In this document: in pieces, positions 51,424 to 63,769 of the stretch | Position numbering within the stretch: the stretch's first letter is position 1 | Layout: each line of letters begins with the position of its first letter | NCBI GenBank assembly: GCA_019914945.1 | Contig: CM034103.1 | Location: 496,001-560,000, forward strand | Direction: 5' to 3' | Length of the DNA stretch: 64,000 bases | Origin: Typha latifolia | Taxonomy: Eukaryota; Streptophyta; Magnoliopsida; Poales; Typhaceae | Position numbers and translations under genes: made by a program | Notes under the pieces: model-generated | Database searches by the model: none | What the model was told of the DNA's origin: nothing | The model's input: the letters and a program-made list of their open reading frames with translations, nothing else

Positions 51424-54400
51424 ATGCTTGCTTCCTTCTTGTTCGGATTACTATTCGGGTTTCTGGGCCTCGTGGCCGTCGAGGCATTGGCCCTTCTGTG
51501 GGTAATCGACCGATTCTCTCGGAAGAAGTCGGCGCCCGAGGTGTTGGAGCGGCAAGAAGGCCGTGATCTCGAGAGCGAGCGAACGTTTACTTATCCGTGT
51601 AATAAGCAGGTCAGAGATTTCGGCATTGCCTCTGGGTTTGCTTCGTATTAATTTTTCCATTATTCTATGGGTATTTGGAATCTTGTGGGTTTTGGGTATC
51701 CTGGGTTTTATTCTATTTGGGCATTCCTGATTTGGTTGGCTTGGGAATATTAGTTTTTTTTTTTTTTTTGAAAAAAATTTATGATGTACATGCTGGGTTA
51801 TTGTAATTTTGGTTAGTTTTAGTGAAAAGTTGGCTCCTTTTGAAAGTCTAGCAAAGCTAAGAAAAAAACTGCATTGGCTTGCAAGTTGGAGCAATATAAA
51901 AAAAAATCCATCACTTGTATTCTATTGTTCGTCAGTTCTTTCAATTGCATTAGCATGTTCAAGTTCAACCTGGAATTTTGGTTAATACATAGTACTTTTT
52001 TTTAGTTGATAAGAAAGCTTATTCTTTTATGTAGCTAAGACAATTTTTATATGGACCACCAATTGGATCCTATTTGTTTTCTCGAAATTTACTCGTTCAA
52101 CTCCTTTAGTCATATCGCTAAAGTTTTGGTTCCCTAGTTTGGAGAACATATCTCTAACAAATATAGCTTATTGACACATTTAGTTTCTTGCATTGTTCAT
52201 TAAATTATAGCCTGCTTACACCTTAACAGCCTTATTATTGAAATGTCTTATTGATAATAATTTTACCCTTGTATTGAAGTATGGATACTTTATCAAATTA
52301 AAGAATGCACTACTAAGATAATCTTATGTAGAAACTATGTACTTTAACAAATTGAGGCACGTCTTAGAATACATATTTAATTTCTTGTTAACAAACTCAA
52401 GCTTTTGACCGCCCTTCATCCGAATGAAGTACTTGTTATATTTTGATGAATATGGGTTTTGCATTTGGTCGATGAGGTGGCTTTGCTGAACTTTTTGACC
52501 ACTTATTATTTATTTTTCTTATCATGCAATCTATTTTCACAAAGAGAAATTTTACTATCAAACTCACAGTGACTTGAATATCTTAAAGAAATCAAGAAAA
52601 TATTGAGATAATTTCCCTATTCTTCTGCTTGGTTTTATGTGCTGGAAAACTATATGGCTAACTTTTCTATGTCATTGCATTCACATAATATTTTTTTTTT
52701 ACTTTCTCATACCAAACTCGTGTTTCTTATGTTTTGACGGATGGCAGGGTTTTGTTTGGGTACTAGCTCCAGAGAAAGTTCCCAAAATTACTGATGGGTC
52801 ACCAACTGGAGGTAGCAAAGAGATAAAGAATAAAAAGAATGGTGTGGAGGTTCTTCCTATCAAAAAGTATGCTAAAATTAAAGACCACTCACTAATCTTG
52901 TCAGACCTCGATGGTTCTAGTGTAACTTTGGAACTACGGGATTGTTCTGTGATGGCTGTTTCTGGTTCCGATCTATCTTCACGCAAGTGGTGAGTACATA
53001 TTAGGGCCCTTCTGATATAGAAACATCTCATATGAGAGTTCAAACTTGTTCAACTGTAATTCTGGTAGTTTTTCTTATTTTATTACATGTGTGCATATTG
53101 TAGTGTTAAATGTTAAATCGTATAGCACCACCAAGGTGGCTCAACAATGGCAAGGGGTGGGGGCTTTCAAGCCCCTATGTTGGATTTAACTCCTCTTTGC
53201 AGCAGTGTAGTGGGGAGTATTTTGCAGGAATTGCAGGAGGAGCAGGATGCACAAGATTTTGTAATATTCTAGCTGCACAAGTCATGGCCCACTTAGCCCA
53301 TTAGCTCCAATCAACTTTAAAAAAAAATGTCACACTATATATCATCCATTTTTTAACATATTCTCGAGGTACATACTTTTGTAAATCAGCTCTTTTTCTT
53401 TGTGTTCATTTTCATGAATATTGAGACATGCCATCCGTTTTGCTTGTACAAAATATTGCTGGAAAGATACAGCTTGACATAGCAACAACAGAGATAGCAT
53501 CCAAAGATTGATATCAACTCTATGGACTTGTTTCCTCAATTCATCTGTTTAATACAACGATTTGCATTAAATCAAACCTTTGGATTTTCTAAAGTCTATT
53601 ATGTATTAGAAGTACTGTGTTACAATTGTTTTTTTTTTCCCTTTGCCAGTCTTGGTTTATCAAGTGGCTATTTGCATTGTTCTTCTTGGCTGTCCAACAA
53701 AACGTAGATTATATAGATTTTTTTCAACGTCCAAGTTCTAACTTTGCTTTGATTTCTATGTTCAGGGCTAAGAGGTATCCGATAAGATTGGAAAGAAAGG
53801 AATCAAACCTTTATAATGGAAGTAAAACATGTTACTTGTATGCTGAGACTTCTTGGGAAAAGGAATCATGGTGCAAAGCACTTCGTCTTGCATCTTCTCC
53901 TGACATGACAAAATGTAAATGGTATGGACAGTTGAGCGAAGAGTTCCAGAGATATATAGAATCCTTAAATGCCGAGTATCCTTGCTTTCTCAAGCCCTCT
54001 GTACTTTCCGGTGATGCCATGGACAAGACAAATAGGATTGATGGATCTTCAAAAGTCCGTCTGTTCCTGAAAAAGCTTGCAAAGAAGCCTTATTTGAAGA
54101 CTGCTGTAGAAAGTAAAGCAAGTTCAGGTTTGTCTGCACAAGGTGAACGAAAGATTGGTGATAAGTTACGTGCCTCTCATGGAGTATCAGCAACTGATGT
54201 AGTCATAAAAAGCTCTGGTGAAGAAAAATCCTCCAGGAGTTCATTGCAAGATTTGGTGCAACCTTATGTACCAACTTCTTCTCTAGGCTACAAGGAGCAG
54301 TCTCCCACCTTTCCTGATGCAGGTTCTGATGAGAAGCTTGTTAACGATGAGGCTACACTTTGTTGGAATCTATTATTGTCACGGCTATTTTTTGATGCAA

Positions 54401-56938
54401 AAAGAAGTGACGAGATAAATACTTTTATTAAAGCACGCATTCAGGTCATTGGTGCTCTAGTCAATCTTTTTTAAAAACTATATTCTTAAAGATGTCCTTC
54501 ATGTTTTCCTCTTTTATTTGAGCAGAGAACATTGTCAAATTTGAGGACGCCAACATACATTGGTGAAATTACATGCACTGCTTTAGATCTTGGAAATGTT
54601 CCACCTTATATCTACAGAATGAGAGTTCTTCCGTTGAACTTGAATGAGGTCTGGGCTGTGGAGGTTGATTTTGAATACTCTGGTGGAATATTATTGCACA
54701 TTGCTACGAGGCTTGAAGTTCATGAACCAGAGTTGCAAAAAGACATTATAAGAGCAAGTTTAGAAACAGATTCTAATGGGGAGGTAAGTGAAGATTTTCT
54801 TGAGGGCATTGAGCATTATGGGCATCAATTGAAATCTTCAAGAGATTTATCTTCTCAAATGGAGAATAAAGATGAAGTAGGTGAGTACGGATTTACAAAT
54901 ATATGCTTGGTTCTTATGAGCTTATCTGATAGAATTAGACAGTATACTCTCAATAGTTTTCTATCAAACCTTCAGAACCCCTCTTTTATATCACAATATT
55001 CCATTGTCACTAGTCTTGCCTATGACTTTGGAATTGATGATTAATAGATATTTCCAGAATCTTTAAACATCCCATGTTGTTCTTCTTGGTATCAGTTTGT
55101 CCTTATGACATTTTTGTATTCCTTACTTTAATAGCTTTTTCTTTGTGCATGTTGTGACCAAATGCTAGCTGGTTTGCTGCTAAGAAGTTGTATCCTTTGT
55201 ATCCAGCTTGATAGTAGAATTTTGTTCTGTGCTCTAAACTACAAACAGGAACTAATGTGTTTCTGTATCAGATGGATTAAAACAGTCGAAGAGCTCCAGT
55301 TGGACATCAAGTTACATGTCAAGGTGGAAGGGAATCCTACATTCTATTGCTGACCAAGTTTCACAGGTTTCTATTTTTCAAAGAATCTCTTGATGGGAAT
55401 TACGTTGCTAGATTAGTGGAATTATCTCTGGTCTAGAAACCATATTGCAAATTGACCAGTCTGAAGAAGTTTTAACAATATTTATTAGTTCATGCCCCGA
55501 AAGATTGGATATTAACTGCGATTATCAAGATTGGCCCAAGAAAATGACAAGCCCTGATGGTTCATAGATTGGAAATAGCTTGCAAAATATTGACTTACAT
55601 TATGTAGAAAACACTTTTCAGTTTTCAGTTCATGTTGCCGTGCCTTTTGCCAACACCAAAATTAGGGTTGATCAAATAGGATTTAAGAACCACATATTCT
55701 CTTATTCTTTTGATTTATTTTTTCTTCTGTTGTGTACCCTATGCATCATACCAGAGTTGCATGACATCATAGTCAGTGTCACATCTAAATTACTTTTTAA
55801 ATAGCATTACAACATGATAGTGATAGGAATCTCTTTGCCCAATGCAAACCTTGGTTTGAGACCTAGAAAGCTTTTATTTGGATGGTATTTGACGATTTCA
55901 AATGTGACTGAAGTATGTGATTTTTTTTTGTTTTAAGGTACCTCTTTCCTTGGGAATAAAGGTGACATCAATTCGAGGTACTTTGCGTATACACATAAAG
56001 GCGCCACCTTCTGATCAGCTGTGGTTTGGGTTTCCATCTATGCCAGAAATAGAGTGGAACTTGGAGTCCTCAGTTGGCGATCGTAAAATCACCAGCAGCC
56101 ATATTGCTCTGCTTATCAGCAGCCGATTTAAGGTAGTATATGAACAATTATTTTGTTATTTTCTTGCTTTTTGACAATTAGATTTCTTAGTGTTGTGCAG
56201 CAAGAATCTTCTTTTTTCGGTATAATGGTAACATGGTTCTCTAGTGTTTTCATTAGAGATCTGATAGTAAGTCTCGAGGCATCTCTAATGTTGAATGATG
56301 TTACTCTTCAGGCTGCACTTCGTGAAAATCTGGTCCTCCCAAACTGTGAAAGCATTTGCATGCCATGGATGTTAGCTGAGAAAGATGATTGGATCCCAAG
56401 CAAGGATGCCCCGTTCATATGGGTAAGCCAAGAGACCAATGATATGAAAGGGCTTGGTACATCTGGCTCCCAACAAGAGGAAGCTAAGGCGAAGGTCGAT
56501 AATAGCAACAAAAGCAATATCGGTTCCGCTTCTTTTGACAAAAAAGACGAAAAAATAGAGGTTCAACAGCCAACCAAGGAAATTCCTGTAGAGTCTTCCG
56601 GTTCTCATAGTTCATCAATTTTATCCAATCAGCCTTCCAATGCCGGCACAAATGAGGAGTCGATGGCACCATTGTTAAGGACAGACAAGTCGGAAGAAGA
56701 TTGTAACGTAAGCAGCACAAACTTTCCTGAGAACATATCATCAAGGGCAATGGTAGCAACAGAGGAGCCAACATCAGTACCTCTTGAAGAGGATATTAAT
56801 CCGAAAAGATCTGGAAGGCGAGCAAGGATGTTGGATTTTGGGAAGAGGATGGGAGATAAGTTAGAAGAAAAGCGACGCAACATTGAGGAAAAGAGCCGGC
56901 ATATTGTTGAAAGAATGCGAGAAAATGCAAGGACATGA
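51424..56938 (+). CDS. TEX2/Nvj2-like PH and SMP-domain lipid-transfer protein
   Basis: Exons 51424-51609, 52748-52989, 53766-54444, 54526-54880, 55272-55366, 55938-56132 and 56312-56938 join in frame to 792 residues. An N-terminal hydrophobic anchor (MLASFLFGLLFGFLGLVAVE, continuing to residue 27) is followed by a PH-like region (about 63-190; NLYNGSKTCYLYAETSWEKE, WCKALRLAS). The SMP-type domain runs from about 335 to 610 and contains TLCWNLLLSRLFFDAKRS, LDLGNVPPYI, WAVEVDFEYSGG and LWFGFPSMPEIEWNLESSVG. The C-terminal 170 residues are disordered and end in a charged, helix-prone stretch (KRMGDKLEEKRRNIEEKSR). In yeast and animals SMP proteins of this group sit in the ER membrane and move lipids at contact sites. 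The plant protein's partner membrane is unknown. Intron 2 carries a candidate SINE. Confidence 0.9.
53120..53325 (+). mobile_element. Candidate degenerate tRNA-derived SINE in an intron
   Basis: Within intron 2 of the TEX2-like gene a compositionally distinct patch begins with AAGGTGGCTCAACAATGGCA, which resembles a pol III A box. A B-box-like TGTTGGATTTAACTCC follows about 50 bases later, and the patch ends in an A-rich tail near 53320. No target-site duplication was established. Inference only. Confidence 0.35.
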
Positions 56939-58106
56939 AATGTAGGTAGTCTGTCTGGCTGACTATGCTGAAGGATGGAACACGATAATGTTGGAAAACT
57001 GATCTACTTCTACATCATACTTTCCTAAGTGGCCTGTTAACCAGTACTGGATCTGGATATAGAGATGGTGGCATACAATAGTCTTGTATTTGAAAAGTTT
57101 GTACAGTTTCGATCTCATATTAGTGCTGTAGCCTTGATGTAGCAATGTAGCATCCTGCAGTATATTGCATCTAAGTAGAAACTATGTTAAGGGATTCTTA
57201 TTTGTAAAATGTTTAAATGCTACTCTAAACTCGTACTAAGGCCTGAGGATTAAATAAATATCTCTTTATTTTAGAAAATCTATGCTAAACGCACGTTAAG
57301 TAAATAGAATAAGAAAATGGAATAAATGAAACTTATTTGGATATCTTTTATTATAGCTTTCAGTTGAGATATAATTTTTGAATATCCCATAAAGCTATTC
57401 TAATACGCAAACGATTAATTTGCCATCTCTAATGATATAGTAAAATATATTATCAAATTATAATATGATAATAATAATATAACAATATAATTACTGAATT
57501 ATCAAACTGTATTGTGATTATATAATATATTAGAATATATTTTTAAATGATGGTATCTATCTTGTGCAAATATGATAAGTTATTTATCATTTTTCTTAAA
57601 AGAAGAAAAGATAAAAAAAAAAATACTAAATATCTATTTGTATTAAACTAGAGAAAGACAATAATATCAACATTAATTATTTTTATTCCTTACCCCCCAA
57701 TTAACACAATCAAACACATGATCTTATTCCATAACGCCCAACAAAAAAAAATCTTTAATTTAGTGGCGTATTATTGCAGTGTTCGATAATGCGATCTTGG
57801 AGTGACTGACGAGTTGCTGTAGTGCGTGGGTGCATGCATGCGTGCGTGCAAATGCTAGTAGTAATAGGATAAGTTTGTTATTAGGCAGTACGTTAATTAT
57901 GTACCAAAATCTAGCTAACCCAAGCAAAAGCATGCATCATGGCCTTCCAAATCCGAACAGCCAATCTAACAAAAACTTAACGTACTAAAAAAGGATTAAT
58001 GGAGCTAATTAAACCATGCAAACGCCAACTTATTGCACTATAAATGTCCAAAACCTCCTCATCTCTACCTTCTCTCATGGCTTCTAATTCTATCACCACT
58101 TCAACC
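56939..58106. other. Intergenic region upstream of the pectate lyase
   Basis: The left part is the 3' untranslated region of the TEX2-like gene. The middle (57240-57760) is extremely AT-rich. Repeated GCATGCATGCGTGCGTGC-type sequence occurs near 57835. The pectate lyase promoter lies at the right, with its TATA box at 58039-58045. Confidence 0.55.
58039..58045 (+). promoter_or_regulatory. TATA box of the pectate lyase gene
   Basis: TATAAAT overlaps the first in-frame ATG (58044). With a transcription start expected about 30 bases downstream, that ATG would not be in the mRNA, so translation should begin at 58077 or 58107. Confidence 0.55.
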
Positions 58107-59505
58107 ATGGCTTCTTCCCATAAACTACTACTCTTCCTCTTCTTCATCGTCGTCCCCTTCCTCGCCAATGCCGGAAATATGAACATCATCGACAGGTGCT
58201 GGCGTGGCACGTCAACTTGGGCGGCCAATAGGCAACGGCTCGCCGTTTGCTCCGTTGGCTTCGCCGGCAAGATGAGGATGAACGGAGGGAAGGGTTTGAC
58301 GTGGTACACCGTGACCGATCCGGCCGACGATCCGGTGCGTCCTCGGCCTGGCACGCTGCGCTACGGCGCCACGATGCTTCGGGGCAAGGTTTGGATCACC
58401 TTCGAAAGAGACATGCAGATCAAGCTCGAGAAGCCGCTCCTCGTCAAGAGCTTCACCACCATCGACGGCCGCGGCGCCAACGTCCAGATCGCCTACGGCG
58501 GCGGCATTCTGCTGTACAACGTATTGTATAAATACAAGTAGATCAAATCGTTAGTATCTTCGTGAGATTATAAACACTAACAAACCTTTGCATGTGTTCA
58601 GGTGAACAACGTGATCATCCACGGGCTACAAATCCACCATTGCGTCGAGCAGCCTCCCGGTCCGGTGGTCGGCCCCGGCGGGAAGATAACTCAGCTCGGT
58701 GGGCTCGACGGCGACGCCATTAGGCTGGTGGCTTCTTCCAAAGTTTGGATCGACCACAACACTCTGTACCAGAGCCAAGACGGACTTATAGATGTGACTC
58801 GGGGTTCGACGTTCATAACCATTTCCAACAACTGGTTTAGAGACCACGACAAGGTGATGCTCCTCGGCCATGATGACAGTTACGTGGAAGACGCCAAGAT
58901 GAAGGTAACCGTTGCGTTCAATCGATTCGGTCCCAACTGCAACCAGCGCATGCCAAGGTGATCATTTGATGACAAAAAGTAAATATTGGAAGAAAATATG
59001 AGATTATGTTTCATTCTCAACAAGAATATGACAAAATGTTGCAGGATAAGGCATGGATATGCTCATGTGGCGAATAATTTATACGATGGATGGCGAGATT
59101 ATGCTATCGGTGGAAGCATGGAGCCGAGGGTCAAAAGCGAGGGGAACCTGTTCATTGCATCAAACTCCAGCAACAAGAAGGTACTGAAAGTTTTTTTTTC
59201 TCTATACAGTGATCTTCTTCTTAAATTTAACTAGTATCAAACAGAGTAGATTCCAAGGTCTAATTTGAATTGATCTGGGTACTTTTCAGGTGACTCGGCG
59301 AATCCCCGGAAAGTTTAACTCATGGAACTGGCAATCAGTGAATGATGTCTTCATCAATGGAGCATTTTTCAAGGAAACAGGGTATGGTAGAGTTAAGCCA
59401 GCTTACAACCGGCAGCAGAGGTTTAAGGTTGGAAGTGCCAATGCCGTGCGGGCGCTGACGAGGAATGCCGGAGCCCTTCGCTGCTCTGCAAGTGCCAGAT
59501 GCTGA
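58107..59505 (+). CDS. Secreted pectate lyase (PL1 family), four exons
   Basis: Exons 58107-58520, 58602-58957, 59045-59180 and 59290-59505 join in frame to 373 residues. A signal peptide (MASSHKLLLFLFFIVVPFLA) leads to a right-handed beta-helix of the PL1 type. Calcium and substrate residues are in VWIDHNTLYQSQDGLIDVT (about 186-204). HDKVMLLGHDDSY and the catalytic-region QRMPRIRHG (about 253-261) follow. PL1 enzymes cleave de-esterified pectin in the cell wall by beta-elimination. The site loop reads HNTLYQSQDGLID rather than the common HCSLSNCADGLID, and NCNQRMPRIRHGYAHVANNLY marks the divergent probable pectate lyase 4 branch. I chose the ATG at 58107 because a TATA box overlaps the one at 58044; 58077 is an alternative that adds ten residues. 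Exon 1 is strikingly GC-rich. Confidence 0.93.
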
Positions 59506-59904
59506 ATGAAATATTATATAGGCAACAGGAGTGCATTGTGGAGTCTTCGTATTCTCCAGGTGCTACTTGAAGCTTGTGGAGAAGTACGTTTAGCTGCAAA
59601 AGTAATCAAATGTTGCAGTTAATGAAACCTTATTACATATTGCTACAAACTTAGTTATCTAGTTAATTGTGTCTAAAGTGAATCACAAGTAGCAGCGCAC
59701 AAGTTCTATGAATATTCTGAAAACATAATTAGTGCTCACTCACAATAAATATAAATCATACATCAAGAGCAATTACCTCAGTATACCTCAGAAGCTAATA
59801 TCTCGAACTGTTATCTTACTGTGCCCTATAGCAATTTGACCTCAGTGGGGATGTTTGATGCTTGCTCTTTATTTCTTGGAGAAGGAAAATCTCCAAGTCC
59901 AGTT
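59506..59904. other. Convergent 3' region of pectate lyase and PPR genes
   Basis: About 400 bases hold the 3' untranslated ends of two convergent genes. AT-rich; nothing else recognised. Confidence 0.6.
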
Positions 59905-61907
59905 TTAAGAGTCCAACATGGTTTGCTGCATCAACTTGTAAACATTCTTTGCAATTAGACCTCTCTCACAGGCATGATTCCAGAGCAACTCTAAAATATC
60001 ATTCTCTTTTGCGTAAGATGCACTAAGACAGCTGTAAATACGAGCAGTTATGACCAACTGCTTCTTCATCATGTCATTTAAAGTCTCAGAAGCTGCAATT
60101 GGCTTTCCTGCGCTCAAGTAAGCATATGCAAGAGTAGCATAGGCAAGACTATCAGCTGATAAGCCCTTTCCATGCATTTGAATCAATATTTTTTGTGCAT
60201 AATCCACCAGTCCTCGCTTACAGAACCTTCGAATTAGAGCTCTGTAAATGGATCTATCAACAGGGCTTCCTCTTTTTATCAGCTCCTCAGGCAGCGTCAA
60301 TACTGCATCTGCTTTGTTCTGGTCGCAATAACCATCAATAAGCCATGAGTAGGTACTATAACTGGGATAATATCCTGCATAAAACCAATAAGAGAAGTGA
60401 AGACTTCTTGTCTCAAATCAACCATGCATCACGTGTTACTAGCACATACATAAGAGAGAAGCCTTATTCACTGTACCAAATCTTGATCTGCATGTTCTTG
60501 AATTACTATGAAGAAACATAATCAATAAATGAAATTGAAAAGTTTAGATGATTTGGTTCAAACTTCAAACAGTTGTTCAAATAGCTTAAAGCAAGGAATA
60601 TCAGTCATACCTTCATCTAGCATATCAAAGAGGACTTCCTTTGCCTCATCCAATTCATGGGCCTTACAGAAGCCGTGAATTAGAGCCTTATAGGTAAACT
60701 GGTCTAATTGCAGTCCAGATTCCAACATTTTATTCCTAAGTTTCCTTGCAAAACCCAGGTTTCCCCTCTTGCAATAAGCATTAATCAAGGTATTGCAAGT
60801 GATGTTGTCAGGTTGAACATTCCTCTCATCCATCTCATTTAGGAGACCATTAACAGTCTTCATTTTTCCTACCTCACAGAGCTTACGGATGATTGAATTA
60901 TAGGTCGCAACCCCAGGGTATAACCCTTTTACCTCCATTTCTTCTCGCAGCCTAAGTGCTTCATCAAGTTCATTCACTCTGCAGTACCCATCAATAAGAG
61001 TAGTGTAAGTGACCTGGGTGGGGATTACATCCTTGATTTCCTTAAAAATCCTACATGCCTCTCTCATCCTACCTTCTTTACAAAACCCATGAATGAGAGC
61101 ATTATAAGTTACAATATCTGGAGAAATTCCTTCTCTTTCCATTCTCTCCTGAACAGCCAAAGCCTCATAGTGCATTCCCTTCTTGCAAAACAATGATATC
61201 AACGTATTGTAAGAGAAAAGATCTAACCCACCATTGCAATCCATCTCAGACACCAGTTTCTCAGCCTTTTCGACATCACCCGACTTATGGCAGACATGAA
61301 GCATCGCATTGAAAATGTGTGTATTTGGCACAACCCCAACCTGAAGCATTTCATTGAATACTTTCCATGCTGTGGCAGTAAGTCTAGCCTTAGCCAATGC
61401 ACTTAGAAGAGCATTACAAGCATGCGGATCAGGCCTCAGCCCATTATCCCTCATCTGCTCAAATATCTGCACTGCATCATGTGTCATCTTTGATTGAGAA
61501 TAGATAATCACAAGCCAACTTAAAATCTGAGAGTTCATATTGTAATCCTTATGACTGCTCACCAATGCACCCAACACCATAGGAGATGACAGCAAATCCC
61601 TGATGGCAAACTTCTCGAGCAATTCACGTGCAGCTTTAAATTGTCTGTTCTTGGTGAGAAGACAGACCATGGTCCAATTGGTTTCCAGGGAGTGGTGATA
61701 GTAGGGAAGAGATTGCACCCACTTGAAAAAGGTCCATGAGAGAGAAGTTTCTGCCGACAATTGAAGCAAAATTTGGCTGACATTGGAGGAGTTAAAGCAG
61801 TTCGAGATATGGGTTCTCGACAAATTACTCCAATTTCCCTTTGAGACAATTGCACAAACACCTCGTATGAAGCTTGCCTCAACTTTCCTATAAGCAAAAC
61901 CAGTCAT
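59905..61907 (-). CDS. P-class pentatricopeptide repeat protein, two exons
   Basis: Exons 61907-60611 and 60374-59905 on the minus strand join in frame (LFDMLDEG|YYPSYSTYSWLIDGY) to 588 residues. About twelve 35-residue PPR motifs run from near residue 115 to the C-terminus, with typical cores such as VTYNALIHGFCKEGRMREA, VTYTTLIDGYCRVNELDEA and FTYKALIHGFCKAHELDEA. No E, E+ or DYW extension follows, so it is P-class, and a stabilising or splicing role on organelle RNA is likelier than C-to-U editing. It resembles the Arabidopsis At5g38730 group. The N-terminus (MTGFAYRKVEASFIRGV) is basic and hydroxyl-bearing and could be a mitochondrial presequence. The RNA target is unknown. Confidence 0.93.
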
Positions 61908-62700
61908 TCTGGAGAAAGGTCTCTACCTTACTTCAGTCAATGTTCGCAAAGATCTTTGTCAATTAAACCAAATCCCGCCACAAAACGACGAATCCTCATC
62001 ACAGCTAGAATAAAAACAATAAATTTGCAGAAAATATACGAGAAAGAACAACAAATGAGCTATATTTCCGCAAAGTAATGTATTGGAAGAACTCAATGTA
62101 CACTAGAATTAGTAGTGAAAGTATAACTATAGTCACCTTGCTAGAACTAGGGGAAGCCATTAAGAACGTTAACATCAACGCCAGACAAATAGCACCAAAA
62201 ATTCTACCCGAGTTGATCCCGGTAGCTATTCATCCGATAGGCTTCAGCGCTGAGAGGAGATAAGCGCGAGAATAAATTAGGGAAGAAGAGAATTAGCGAT
62301 TCGGGCGTTATCAAACCAGTCGACGCGATCGGGAGGAGGGTGAATGAAGTTTGAATAACGTAGTTATACGTTTCGAGTCCTTGAGTACTTAGAGGAAATT
62401 TTTAGCGTCCGTATTTTGCGTTTATACCACCGGAATATCTCTTATTTGCTTTTAGACCCACGACATAAATTTGTAGATGGGCCTCGTTAAGGGCCCAAGG
62501 CTTAATAGTGATAGTGTTTGATTTGTTGAGTGCTAAAGATATGCATTTTAATTCCTACCATGATAGGTTATTTTAAGCTTACATAAATTATTATTTTTTA
62601 AGAAAAATAAAAATTTAATAATATTCCACTAAATATCGATACTATAGATATTGAATTGATACCTTTGACCATCAATAGGTGCAAGCGCGTGTAAGTTTGG
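61908..62700. other. Upstream region of the PPR gene
   Basis: The PPR leader and promoter lie next to 61908. Beyond about 62500 the sequence is AT-rich. A 61-codon ORF at 62078-62263 has no recognisable features. Confidence 0.5.
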
Positions 62701-63330
62701 TAGTCGATAGTTTGAATTGCCGAGAATCCGGCAGCCTAGTCTCCAAGAGGCAGTGAGAAAGGGTGGTAACATTCACCAAGGAAAGAAGAAAGAAATCTCA
62801 TCAAAAAGTAGCTTGCACTTCCACGAAGCCAGCCATAATTGAGTGATTTGAGAGCTGAGTCAGGTTCGTTCGACTGGCAAGTTGATGAGGCCACGAGAAT
62901 ATGCAGATAGAAAGCGCCTATGCGCGACAACCTCGACTTCATCTTGGAAATGAACCTTCCGATGTGATCGCGAGCTTGAATCCCAGCCCGAGGCCAACGT
63001 TGGGCGGAGTTAGGCCTACGAAGAGTTACCATAGTTTCTAAGGAGAAAGCTATGGCGCGATAGAGAATTTGGTTTGTTTGCCAGATAAGACCCATTCATT
63101 ACACAAGCTTTCCAGCCTTCCAGAACTGCCAAAGGTCGTGAGTTTTCAGTCTTATTGGCTGCTTATTGACTCCCTCTCATGTTAGCCGCGGTTGGCTCAG
63201 TTTTCAGTCTTGAACATGCCTTAAAGTGAGATTTAACTCTCGTTCCATTGCCTGCCCAAAGGCTTTTGACACTGGTTGTTGTTCAGGTCTTAGGGCAACG
63301 TGATTTGTTCTCTCAGAAAGGAGACTCAGC
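62700..63330. other. GC-richer block, possible organellar DNA insertion
   Basis: Flanked by AT-rich DNA, this block has a more even base composition and a 119-codon ATG ORF on the minus strand (62736-63095). The predicted product contains LRRPNSAQRWPRAGIQARDH and no known domain. The texture resembles plant mitochondrial DNA, but I cannot match it to a named gene. The 13-mer AGTTTTCAGTCTT occurs twice, about 60 bases apart, near 63140 and 63200. Confidence 0.3.
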
Positions 63331-63769
63331 TCATTTACCCTCTCCTTCTATTTCTTGCCTTTGTAATTTTATAAGAGATGTTGGGATCATTATCTGCTAG
63401 TAAAACAATGGGTTCATTCGGCATATATAGTGGTGAAATAGAGTCAATATAATGGACAGGACTGAAAAAGAAGAAGAGTAAATCGGAAAGTACTTGAACG
63501 TGATTAACAATGAATTAAAATATGAGGGATATAACAAATCAACAACAGGATGAAATGGCAGTTAATGCCAATAAGAAGAAGAAAAAAAGGACAGAAAAAG
63601 AAGAAAGCACTTGTCATGCTTCTAGTCGTCCAGAAATTCGAACATCCAATATCATCTACCAGAATGCTTGAATCAGGAAATGAAACTTGAGAAATGAATC
63701 ACTCATGATGCTGTTGCAGAATATTGTAGAGGTATTCAGCAATTCGCCAGATCCACTTGGATATCCAAA
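63331..63769. other. 3' region of the gene at the right edge
   Basis: AT- and A-rich sequence, probably including the 3' untranslated region of the minus-strand gene that ends at 63770. No ORF of note. Confidence 0.5.

Noticed and set aside
56153..56311. Coding extension upstream of the last TEX2-like exon
   Set aside because: It lies in an intron with a good acceptor (CTTCAG) at 56311; the exon 6 to exon 7 join is in frame without it.
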